A stretch of DNA of 30,314 bases, taken from contig JAAYLJ010000033.1 in the NCBI GenBank assembly GCA_012521935.1, positions 1 through 30,314 of the forward strand. The letters run 5' to 3'. Below, piece by piece: positions 22,797 through 30,167 of this stretch. Each line of letters begins with the position of its first letter. The stretch's first letter is position 1. A program made the position numbers and the translations under genes. The notes below the pieces were generated by a model. It did not search any database, was not told the DNA's origin, and saw only the letters and a program-made list of their open reading frames with translations. This DNA comes from Campylobacteraceae bacterium. GTDB lineage: Bacteria > Campylobacterota > Campylobacteria > Campylobacterales > Campylobacteraceae.

Positions 22797-23777
22797 GTGT
22801 CATCTTTTACAGTTTGCGGACATAAGTTAGATAGATTTGATCTTAGGGCAAGAGAGCTAATGCAGGGGTATTTAAAGATTGTAGATGAAAACATAAGTGA
22901 TTACACTTTTGCAGCTAACTACATATGGCTATCAAACTCTAGTGGGTTTTATACCATTGTTTGTAACTCATTTTGCCTTTTTGCCATGACTGGAAGCGAA
23001 CTTTCAATGCTACTTCCCCCACTTGGAAAAAAAGAAGATTTATATGATGCAACCATGGAGTGTTTTGAGATAATGAATAGAAACAATAGCTCAAGGTTTT
23101 ATTCAAGAGTAGATTATGTAGCCCATAATCTACTAGAAGTTTTTGTAAATGACATTGAGGATGGAGCTCTTATCTACGACTCTTTCAAAGAGTTTATAAT
23201 AGAAAAAAAGTTGGTAGATTATCTATATAAGAGTGAAGATTTAATTAATCTAAAAGGAAATAGCTACCATACAAAAAGAAATGAGATAAATAAGTTTAGA
23301 AAAGCTTATCCAAACCACTCAATCCAAACTCTAAATCCTAAAATCCACTCAAAGCCCATAATGGAGCTTTTTCATAAATGGGTTAGTGATAGATTAAAAT
23401 ATATGCCAAAAGAGGAGGCAGAGCTATTTTTAGAAGGCATCTACCAAGAGCAACAAGCGATAAAACGCATGTTAGCCTCTTATGAAGAACTTGAATTAAT
23501 AGGTGTGGTTTTGTATATTGAAGATGAGATAAAAGGCTTTACTGTTGGAGAGATTATAAATGGTGAAACATCAAGCATCATCATAGAAAAGAGTGATTTT
23601 GAAACTTTGGGCTGCGCACAATTTATCTTTAGAGAGTTTAGTAAGATTTTAAAAGAGACTTTTGGCTCATCATATATAAATGTTGGCGATGATATGGGTT
23701 TTGAGAATTTAAAAAAGGTTAAAATGAGTTATAGGCCTGAAAAACTCATCTCTAAATACACAATTTACCAAAAATGA
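22797..23777 (+). CDS. DUF2156 protein (phosphatidylglycerol lysyltransferase C-terminal-like)
   Basis: This 326-residue soluble protein belongs to the DUF2156 group, which shares a GNAT-type fold with the aminoacyl-phospholipid synthase MprF. Recognisable stretches are EDLINLKGNSYHTKRNEINK (mid-protein), FTVGEIINGETSSIIIEKSD and FIFREF with INVGDDMGFENLKKVKMSY near the end. No membrane flippase domain is present, so it is not a full MprF; substrate unknown. An upstream ATG (22785) is in frame, but its own GGAG lies six bases before GTG 22797, which is preferred. It overlaps the GNAT gene by 4 bases. Confidence 0.85.
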   Translation: MSSFTVCGHKLDRFDLRARELMQGYLKIVDENISDYTFAANYIWLSNSSGFYTIVCNSFCLFAMTGSELSMLLPPLGKKEDLYDATMECFEIMNRNNSSRFYSRVDYVAHNLLEVFVNDIEDGALIYDSFKEFIIEKKLVDYLYKSEDLINLKGNSYHTKRNEINKFRKAYPNHSIQTLNPKIHSKPIMELFHKWVSDRLKYMPKEEAELFLEGIYQEQQAIKRMLASYEELELIGVVLYIEDEIKGFTVGEIINGETSSIIIEKSDFETLGCAQFIFREFSKILKETFGSSYINVGDDMGFENLKKVKMSYRPEKLISKYTIYQK

Positions 23778-24184
23778 CAGTCGTTTTAGCAACTAAAAAA
23801 GAGTTAAATCTCATATTAACTTTAGAAAATATATCTTTTACCAAAGCTGATGGACTGCTTTCTAAAAGAGCCTTGCTGTATCATTTAAATAAAAAAAGAG
23901 TTTTTTGTCTCAAAGAAAATGGAGAAGTTTTAGGGTATGCTTTAGTTTTGCCAAGAAAGATAGATAGAATCTACTCATTTTGTATCCATCCAAAAGCAAG
24001 AGGTAAAGGCTTAGCAAAAGAGCTCTTAAGCTTTTTAACTAGCAAGTTTAAAAAGTTAAGATTAGAAGTTAGAGTGGAAAACGCAAAGGCTTTAAAGCTT
24101 TATGAGAGCTTTGGATTTAGGATAGTGAAAAGAGTAAAAGAGTTTTACCTTGATGGGCAAGATGCTTACATTATGAAAAACTAG
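23774..24184 (+). CDS. GNAT family N-acetyltransferase (RimI-like)
   Basis: This 136-residue protein is a single GNAT domain. The acetyl-CoA loop is in motif A, SFCIHPKARGKGLAKELLSF (68-87), with the R-G-K-G-L-A pyrophosphate-binding turn. Asn103 and ALKLYESFGF (106-115) are the motif B/RimI-like features. The acceptor is unknown; protein N-terminal alanine acetylation is one option. It is translationally coupled to the DUF2156 gene through ATGA. Its TAG stop overlaps the aroC stop on the other strand within a single CTAG. Confidence 0.87.
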   Translation: MTVVLATKKELNLILTLENISFTKADGLLSKRALLYHLNKKRVFCLKENGEVLGYALVLPRKIDRIYSFCIHPKARGKGLAKELLSFLTSKFKKLRLEVRVENAKALKLYESFGFRIVKRVKEFYLDGQDAYIMKN

Positions 24185-25254
24185 CTATATATCTTTTTTA
24201 AATGCTCAACTTTGCTTCCTAAATTTAAAAGAAGCATATCTGCAATGGTTAAAACCGCCATAGCCTCAGCAACCACGCTTCCTCTAATGGCGATGCAAGG
24301 ATCATGCCTTCCTTTTAACTTGCAAACTACCTCATTTCCATCCTTATCAAGAGTTTTTTGCTCATGAAAAATGGATGGGGTTGGCTTAAAATGAACCTTC
24401 ACTAAAATCTCTGCCCCGCTGCTAATTCCACCTAAAATTCCACCTGCATTATTTGTTATGAAACCACTTTTATCCATAAGATCATTGTTCTTACTTCCAA
24501 GAACTTTTGAAGAGTTAACGCCAAGCCCAATCTCAACTCCTTTTGCTCCATTTATCCCCATCATCACTTCTGCAAGCCTGCTATCTAGTTTGTCATATAG
24601 TGGCTCTCCTAGCCCTTTTGGAGCATTTAAAATGGAGATTACAACAGTTCCACCTACTGAATCATGAGAGTTTTTTGCCTCTAAGATTTTATCTTTTTGT
24701 GCACCTTCTGCGCTTTTATCTAAAGAAAATATCTCACTTGTTTTTGCATGGTTAAAATCGTATTTCTTGCCATCAACATTTCCAACAGAGCTAACTCCGC
24801 TCTTAACTACAATGTTTAACTCTTCAAGCATCAAGCTAGCAACCCCAGCTGCTGCAACTCTAGCCACGCTCTCTCTAGCGCTACTTCTTCCCCCGCCTCT
24901 ATAATCTCTTATTCCATATTTGTAAAAATAAGTAGCATCCGCATGTCCAGGTCTAAAAAGATCTTTAATGGAGCCATAATCGCTTGATTTATGATCACTA
25001 TTTGCAATATAAATAGCCAAAGGAGTGCCAGTAGTAAACCCCTCAAAAACTCCACTTAATATCTCAAATTCTTCTTTCTCTTTTCTGCTAGTTGAGTACT
25101 TGTTTTGCCCTGGTTTTCTTCTATCTAACCACTCTTTTATTTTCGCATAATCTACTTTTAAATTCGCAGGAAGCCCGTCTATAACGCATCCAATCCCAGC
25201 TCCATGAGATTCACCAAAGGTAGTAACTCTTAAAGCCTTTCCAAAACTATTCAT
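24181..25254 (-). CDS. aroC: Chorismate synthase
   Basis: This enzyme converts EPSP to chorismate with reduced FMN, the last common step to aromatic amino acids. The 357-residue protein has the family signatures FGESHGAGIGCVIDGLPA near the N-terminus, DYRGGGRSSARESVARVAAA in the middle and GRHDPCIAIRGSVVAEAMA at the end. No fused flavin reductase domain is present, so reduced flavin comes from elsewhere. Its start overlaps the end of rnc by 8 bases. Confidence 0.97.
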   Translation of the reverse strand: MNSFGKALRVTTFGESHGAGIGCVIDGLPANLKVDYAKIKEWLDRRKPGQNKYSTSRKEKEEFEILSGVFEGFTTGTPLAIYIANSDHKSSDYGSIKDLFRPGHADATYFYKYGIRDYRGGGRSSARESVARVAAAGVASLMLEELNIVVKSGVSSVGNVDGKKYDFNHAKTSEIFSLDKSAEGAQKDKILEAKNSHDSVGGTVVISILNAPKGLGEPLYDKLDSRLAEVMMGINGAKGVEIGLGVNSSKVLGSKNNDLMDKSGFITNNAGGILGGISSGAEILVKVHFKPTPSIFHEQKTLDKDGNEVVCKLKGRHDPCIAIRGSVVAEAMAVLTIADMLLLNLGSKVEHLKKIYS

Positions 25255-25930
25255 TCTCTTCCTTTTCTAAAACCTCTAAGGCTATCTTAGCTGCAACTTG
25301 CTGCGCCTCTTTCTTGCTTTTTCCTCTAGCTTTTGAGAGCACTTTATCATTTACTTTTGCGGCAATCTCAAACTCTTTTTTATGATCTGGCCCAAAAGAT
25401 TTTAAAAGAATATACTCTGGCGTCACCCCATACCTTGCTTGGGTTAACTCTTGAAGAGTGGTTTTATAATCTTTAAATATGGATTGCATATCTATTTTTG
25501 GGTAGGTTTTAGCTAAAAGTTTAACTACAAAATCTCTTGTATATTCAAGTCCAGCTTCTAAATAAAGCGCTCCCATAACCGCTTCAAAGGCGTTTGAAAG
25601 TAAAGATGCTTTGTTGCGCCCTTTATTGTTCTCCTCAGCAATTGAAATGAAGATAAACTCCCCAATTCCAAGCTCAATTGCAAGTTTTTCAAACCCTTTT
25701 TCACTAACTAATGAAGCTCTCATTTTAGAAAGCTCGCCCTCGGTAATGTTTGGAAAAGAGTCAAAAAGATACTCACCAATGATAAGATCCAAAACGGCAT
25801 CCCCTAAAAATTCTAATCTTTCATTATTGTATGGTTTTTTGTAGCTTTTGTGCGTAAGTGCCTGGGTTATCAGTTTTTTATCTTTAAAATGATAACCAAG
25901 ACGCTCCTGCAAAGCGTTAATCGCTGGCAT
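25247..25930 (-). CDS. rnc: Ribonuclease III
   Basis: This dsRNA-specific endonuclease acts in rRNA processing and antisense regulation. The 227-residue protein has the signature NERLEFLGDAVLD (36-48), Glu40 and Asp44, and the second catalytic helix SNAFEAVMGALYLEAG with Glu116. Asn113 stands where E. coli has an Asp, a substitution I recall as common. A dsRNA-binding domain (about 155-225) ends in ARGKSKKEAQQVAAKIALE. It lies between rnhA and aroC. Confidence 0.97.
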   Translation of the reverse strand: MPAINALQERLGYHFKDKKLITQALTHKSYKKPYNNERLEFLGDAVLDLIIGEYLFDSFPNITEGELSKMRASLVSEKGFEKLAIELGIGEFIFISIAEENNKGRNKASLLSNAFEAVMGALYLEAGLEYTRDFVVKLLAKTYPKIDMQSIFKDYKTTLQELTQARYGVTPEYILLKSFGPDHKKEFEIAAKVNDKVLSKARGKSKKEAQQVAAKIALEVLEKEENE

Positions 25931-25932
25931 TT

Positions 25933-26358
25933 TTACTCCTTTTTAACTTTCAATGCCTCTTCTTTTGCTATTTTATCACAAAGTTCGTTTTCTGCGTGCC
26001 CATCGTGCCCTTTTATCCATTTTGCTTCAACATTGTGTAATTTACTCACACTTAAGTACTCTTTCCACATATCTACATTTTTTTTATTTTTAAAATCTAT
26101 CTTTTGCCAATTCTCAAGCCACTTATTTATGCTATTTACGACATAACTTGAATCACTTACTATGGTTACATTGCAAGGCTCTTTTAAAGCCCTTAATCCC
26201 TCTATGACACCTCTTAATTCCATTTGATTATTAGTCGCATGAGGCGATGAGCCCCTTATGATTTTTTCATGTCTATTAAACCTAAGTATCGTCCCATACC
26301 CCCCAGGTCCTGGGTTTCCTAAAGCTGAACCGTCACTAAAAAGGTAAACGCGTTTCAA
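25933..26358 (-). CDS. rnhA: Ribonuclease HI
   Basis: This enzyme degrades RNA of RNA-DNA hybrids. The 141-residue protein has the catalytic set Asp9, Glu47, Asp69 and Asp128, with His118 in the flexible loop (FSDGSALGNPGPGGYG, NNQMELRGV, IVSDSSYVV, WIKGHDGHAENELCDKIA). The start is TTG at 26358, overlapping the TPR gene by 23 bases; AAGAG lies four bases upstream. It is followed by rnc after 2 bases. Confidence 0.95.
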   Translation of the reverse strand: MKRVYLFSDGSALGNPGPGGYGTILRFNRHEKIIRGSSPHATNNQMELRGVIEGLRALKEPCNVTIVSDSSYVVNSINKWLENWQKIDFKNKKNVDMWKEYLSVSKLHNVEAKWIKGHDGHAENELCDKIAKEEALKVKKE

Positions 26359-27373
26359 ATTGCTCTTTTGTAATAGTTGGTATGATTTTTACTGAACTTA
26401 GCTCGTGGCACGCGGGACATCTGTAAAAATGCATTGGAAAAGTTTGTTTGCAAGATTGGCAAAGATACTCAAAACTAAGCCCAGCTTTATTGTACTTTGC
26501 ATCATGCAAGATTGATAAGATTTCAAGCTCAAAACTACTCTTTTTTGGCGCATCTTTTATTAGGTTTTTAACTTTTAAGATGGTTAAAAATGTAGGATGT
26601 TTAAAAGGTTTTGGATCTATTTTGGAACTATCTAAATACCAAAAAAGATCAATTATCTCACTAGGATCAAACAAAGCTACCTCATCCCAATCTATCTTTT
26701 CACCGCTATTTATTAAAAATTCAAAAAGCATTCTTTTTGCTGGCAAGTAGAGTGTTTTTAAATGTTTTAACTCTTCAATTTTACTGCTTATTGGGATTTT
26801 ATTATCCTCTAAAATCTTCATCGCTTCAAGATAGAGTTTTTGAGTGGCAACAGAAGCTCCAAGCTCTTCTAGTGCGTCAAGTACTTCTAATGAGCGATCA
26901 TACTCTTTTAATTTTTCATAAGAGACTGTCAAGTATTTTAAAGCTACCTCATTTCTAGGAAAAAGCTTTAGTGCTTCTAAAAAAACCTCTTCGCTTCTTC
27001 TTAAAAACCCTGCTTTAAAATATGTTTTTCCAAGTGCGGTTAAAATATACTGCTTCTCATCTTTATTTTTTACCTGCTTAAGTGCTAAAAGATAGATGCT
27101 AATTGACTTTTCAAAATCGCCACTTTTATTGTATGAGTGGGCTAAAAGTCCTAAAGATTCGGTTGAGAGCTTAAACTCATCTAAGATTTTTTTGTATCCA
27201 TCATCATCAGTTGCAACTTCAAATCTTTTGATAAATTGGGTTATGCTTTGTCTCTCCTCTTTTGTTTTGAAAACCCCCCACCAATAATTTACAAATGAGA
27301 TGATAAAAATAAGCGAAAAGAGGATTATGATCCCAAACATTGGGTCTCGGTACTCAATAAAAAAAGTTTCCAA
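26336..27373 (-). CDS. Membrane-anchored TPR protein with C-terminal zinc ribbon (LapB/YciM-like)
   Basis: From the chosen start this is a 345-residue protein: one N-terminal membrane segment (about 12-31, FGIIILFSLIFIISFVNYWW), then TPR-type repeats in the cytoplasm (SLGLLAHSYNKSGDFEKSIS, ALGKTYFKAGFLRRSEEVFL), and a C-terminal rubredoxin-like ribbon with Cys305, Cys308, Cys319 and Cys322. This order matches LapB/YciM, which controls LpxC turnover and LPS assembly in E. coli; equivalence here is inference. The frame is open to 27454, but that would run into dnaG. TTG 27373 has AAAGG seven bases upstream; ATG 27340 would leave almost nothing before the membrane segment. Confidence 0.82.
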   Translation of the reverse strand: METFFIEYRDPMFGIIILFSLIFIISFVNYWWGVFKTKEERQSITQFIKRFEVATDDDGYKKILDEFKLSTESLGLLAHSYNKSGDFEKSISIYLLALKQVKNKDEKQYILTALGKTYFKAGFLRRSEEVFLEALKLFPRNEVALKYLTVSYEKLKEYDRSLEVLDALEELGASVATQKLYLEAMKILEDNKIPISSKIEELKHLKTLYLPAKRMLFEFLINSGEKIDWDEVALFDPSEIIDLFWYLDSSKIDPKPFKHPTFLTILKVKNLIKDAPKKSSFELEILSILHDAKYNKAGLSFEYLCQSCKQTFPMHFYRCPACHELSSVKIIPTITKEQFETRLPF

Positions 27374-27403
27374 AAAGTTACCTTTGAATATTTTATGAGG
27401 TAA

Positions 27404-27409
27404 ATTATA
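27404..27409 (-). promoter_or_regulatory. -10 element for the TPR-rnhA-rnc-aroC genes
   Basis: A perfect TATAAT on the minus strand lies about 30 bases upstream of the TTG start, in the 61-base divergent gap with dnaG. No clear -35 is present. Confidence 0.5.
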
Positions 27410-27434
27410 GCTAACATTGAGTATGATTGCACTT

Positions 27435-29090
27435 ATGATAGATGAAAACTCCATTCAAACACTAAAGCAACGCCTTGATATTGTTGAGGTTGTAGGGCAC
27501 TACTTAGAGCTTAAAAAAAGCGGCGCATCATATAGATGTCTTTGTCCGTTTCATAATGACTCAAATCCCAGCATGCATGTAAGTCCACAAAAACAGATTT
27601 ACCACTGCTTTTCATGTGGAGCTGGAGGGGATGCCATAAAATTTGTGATGGAGTTTGAAAAACTCTCTTATCCTGAAACCATTGAAAAATTGGCAAATTT
27701 ATATAATTTTTCATTAGACTATGTAGCAACTGCTGGAGAAAAAAGGGTTGATAAAAAGGTTTTAGAAGCTTTAAATTCATACTATAAAACCAATTTACAA
27801 AACCATAGCATAGCTAAAGAGTATGTTTTAAAAAGGGGAATAACTAATGAGTCAATCGAAAAGTTTTCAATAGGATATGCCCCTTCATCTGGACAAACTC
27901 TAAGTTTTTTAAAAAATCATGGCTTTACCATTAGTGATGCAAAAGAGGTTGGCGCTGCGGATGTTGGCGAGGGTGGCAGGCCTTATGCTAGATTTATAGA
28001 AAGAGTTACCTTTCCCATATTTAACCCTAGTGGAAAGATAGTTGGCTTTGGGGGAAGGACAATTTCAGGGCATATGGCAAAATATGTAAACTCCCCGCAA
28101 AGCAAAGTATTTAATAAATCATATCTTCTTTATGGTTACAATTTAGCTCAAAAATCCATCTTTCAAACTAAGCAAATCATAGTTACAGAAGGTTATTTAG
28201 ATGTAATAATGCTCCATCAAGCTGGCTTTACAAACTCTGTTGCAACTCTTGGAACTGCGCTTACAAAAGAGCATTTACCTCTTCTTTCAAGAGGTGAGCC
28301 TTCCATAATTTTATCTTATGATGGAGATGAAGCTGGTATTCAAGCTGCCATCAAAGCTTCAAGGCTTTTAAGCGCGCAAGGAGCAAGTGGGGGTTGTGTT
28401 ATTTTTAGTGATGGGGAAGATCCAGCTGATTTAATCTTTAACAAAGAAGTAGAAAAAGTCAGAGCTCTTTTTAGTAAACCCATCCCATTTGTAGAGTTTT
28501 ACATAGATGAGAGCATTAAAAATTATAATTTGAAAGATCCAGTAGAAAAACAAAGGGCATTTGAAGAGTTGGTGCAGTTTTTAAATGAACTTCCATCAGC
28601 CATTGCGCATTCATATAGAGGGATTTTAGCAAATAAATTAAACTTAGATGGTTCAATGATAAAGCTTACAAATAGAGGTTTTACTAGGAGTAAAAATGCT
28701 TTTGTTAATGAAGATATACTTGAGCTTACCATCTTAAAAAGTGTTTTAAATGAGCCAAACTTTTTGGATTTAGTGCTAGATGTTGTGGATCCTTCAATGT
28801 TTAAAACTCACATGATAGAGTTTGACAAGATAGTTAAGGGGGATTTAAACTCACCGCAAATAAGAAGACTTATGTTATGGGAAGATATAAAAATTTACAA
28901 TGAAGAGGAACTAATAGCCGCTCTTATTAGCTTTATGAATACGCACTATTTAAGTGTTTTAGAGAGGGTAAAAAAAGATAGCACTCTCTCATTTGAGAAA
29001 AAAAGTTTTTTAATAAGAAAGATTCAACACACTATTTTTAAATTAAAAAAAGGAGAATTAGTTCCATATGAAAGCTTTAGCTCTTTTTAG
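27435..29090 (+). CDS. dnaG: DNA primase
   Basis: Primase synthesises RNA primers at the replication fork. The 551-residue protein has the N-terminal zinc-binding domain with Cys37, His40, Cys58 and Cys61 (CPFHNDSNPSMHV, YHCFSCGAGG). The RNA polymerase domain contains GFGGRTISG and the TOPRIM acidic residues in VTEGYLDV and SYDGDEAG. The C-terminal helicase-interaction part is divergent. In-frame starts exist at TTG 27417, ATG 27423 and ATG 27435. The last gives MIDENSIQTLKQRLDIVEVV, the family N-terminus, but none has a strong Shine-Dalgarno. It overlaps the next gene by 23 bases. Confidence 0.95.
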   Translation: MIDENSIQTLKQRLDIVEVVGHYLELKKSGASYRCLCPFHNDSNPSMHVSPQKQIYHCFSCGAGGDAIKFVMEFEKLSYPETIEKLANLYNFSLDYVATAGEKRVDKKVLEALNSYYKTNLQNHSIAKEYVLKRGITNESIEKFSIGYAPSSGQTLSFLKNHGFTISDAKEVGAADVGEGGRPYARFIERVTFPIFNPSGKIVGFGGRTISGHMAKYVNSPQSKVFNKSYLLYGYNLAQKSIFQTKQIIVTEGYLDVIMLHQAGFTNSVATLGTALTKEHLPLLSRGEPSIILSYDGDEAGIQAAIKASRLLSAQGASGGCVIFSDGEDPADLIFNKEVEKVRALFSKPIPFVEFYIDESIKNYNLKDPVEKQRAFEELVQFLNELPSAIAHSYRGILANKLNLDGSMIKLTNRGFTRSKNAFVNEDILELTILKSVLNEPNFLDLVLDVVDPSMFKTHMIEFDKIVKGDLNSPQIRRLMLWEDIKIYNEEELIAALISFMNTHYLSVLERVKKDSTLSFEKKSFLIRKIQHTIFKLKKGELVPYESFSSF

Positions 29091-30048
29091 TGGCGGGCTT
29101 GATAGCATGCTTGCTATAAGGCTCATAAAAGATCAAAATATCGAAGTTGTCGCACTATATATTGATGTAGGATTTGGGGCAAAAGAGGTAGATAGAGCGC
29201 TTTTAGAGTCACGCGCGAATGAGGCGGGAGCTTCATTTGAGGTGGTGGAACTTAAAAAAGAGTATTTAGATAGTGTTTTATTTAATCCAAAATATGGCTA
29301 TGGCAAGGGGTTTAACCCATGTATTGATTGTCATGGTTTTATGTTTCGCATGGCAAAAGAACTACTGCCAAAATATGGTGCTAGCTTTTTGATAACTGGT
29401 GAAGTAGTTGGGCAAAGGCCAATGAGCCAAAGAGCTATTGCCTTAAAACAAGTCTCAAAGCTAGCTAATGATGAAGATGGGTTGATATTAAGGCCTCTTA
29501 GCGCAAAACTGCTAGAATTAACGCTACCTGAAAAACTTGGATGGGTAGATAGAGAAAAACTTTTAGACATAAGTGGAAGAAATAGAAAAGTACAACTTAA
29601 ACTAGCAAAAGAGTTTGGATTTAAAGATTATGAAAGCCCAAGTGGAGGCTGTCTTTTAACTCTAAGTTCATTTAGCAATAGAATGAAAGATAGCTTAAAG
29701 CATGAGAAATTCACACTTGAGGATATTGAGCTTTTAAAGTTTGGCAGACATTTAAGGCTTCCAAATGGAGCAAAGCTTATCATAGGTAAAAATGAAGAAG
29801 ACAATGCCTCTTTAAGAGCACTAAATCCTAGCAAATATATGATTATAGAGCTTCCAAACATCATTGGGCCAGTTGCATACTTGCACCATTTAAGCACAAA
29901 AGAAGATACTATTTTGGCCTTGCGTCTTGTGCTTACATATGCAAAATCTCAAAAAGATAAAGAGTATGAAATGAGCTTTAAAGATGAAATGTTTTATTTA
30001 AAGCCATTTGAGTCAAAAGATGCGGCGAAACCGTACTTTGTGAACTAA
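29068..30048 (+). CDS. PP-loop ATPase, ThiI/MnmA-like, with NFACT-R-like C-terminus
   Basis: This 326-residue cytoplasmic protein has the adenylating PP-loop SGGLDS (8-13) of the N-type ATP pyrophosphatase superfamily, shared with tRNA thiolases such as MnmA, ThiI and TtuA. Cys85 and Cys88 (NPCIDCHGFM) and Cys195 (SGGCLLTL) form a CxxC plus distal Cys pattern. The C-terminal part (about 205-300, FGRHLRLPNGAKLIIGKNEE) resembles the RNA-binding NFACT-R-type domain. tRNA thiolation is a reasonable guess but unproven. An AGGAG lies 12 bases before the ATG, longer than ideal, and dnaG is overlapped. A similar gene lies near aroC in C. jejuni as I recall. Confidence 0.85.
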   Translation: MKALALFSGGLDSMLAIRLIKDQNIEVVALYIDVGFGAKEVDRALLESRANEAGASFEVVELKKEYLDSVLFNPKYGYGKGFNPCIDCHGFMFRMAKELLPKYGASFLITGEVVGQRPMSQRAIALKQVSKLANDEDGLILRPLSAKLLELTLPEKLGWVDREKLLDISGRNRKVQLKLAKEFGFKDYESPSGGCLLTLSSFSNRMKDSLKHEKFTLEDIELLKFGRHLRLPNGAKLIIGKNEEDNASLRALNPSKYMIIELPNIIGPVAYLHHLSTKEDTILALRLVLTYAKSQKDKEYEMSFKDEMFYLKPFESKDAAKPYFVN

Positions 30049-30074
30049 TAATACCACTTTAAGGAATGTTAACT

Positions 30075-30080
30075 TATAAT
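30075..30080 (+). promoter_or_regulatory. -10 element for tRNA-Ala
   Basis: A perfect TATAAT 11 bases before the mature tRNA 5' end; no convincing -35. It implies independent transcription of the tRNA. Confidence 0.55.
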
Positions 30081-30091
30081 TTCGCTTTTTA

Positions 30092-30167
30092 GGGGTGTTA
30101 GCTCAGCTGGGAGAGCGTCGCGCTGGCAGTGCGAAGGTCAGGGGTTCGACCCCCCTACACTCCACCA
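30092..30167 (+). tRNA. tRNA-Ala, anticodon GGC
   Basis: This 76-base tRNA has an encoded CCA. Acceptor GGGGTGT pairs with ACACTCC, including the G3-U70 wobble that is the alanine identity element. The D arm is GCTC/GAGC. The anticodon stem is TCGCG/TGCGA (one G-T) with loop CTGGCAG, anticodon GGC. The T arm AGGGG/CCCCT has loop TTCGACC. It reads GCC and GCU codons. It stands alone, 43 bases after the PP-loop gene. Confidence 0.97.

Noticed and set aside
25247..25930. RNase III with a lost catalytic residue (Asn113)
   Set aside because: Asn at this site occurs in many active bacterial RNase III proteins as I recall, and the essential Glu and Asp residues are kept.
27374..27454. Upstream extension of the TPR protein to 27454
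   Set aside because: It would run antisense into the dnaG start; TTG 27373 has a well-placed AAAGG.
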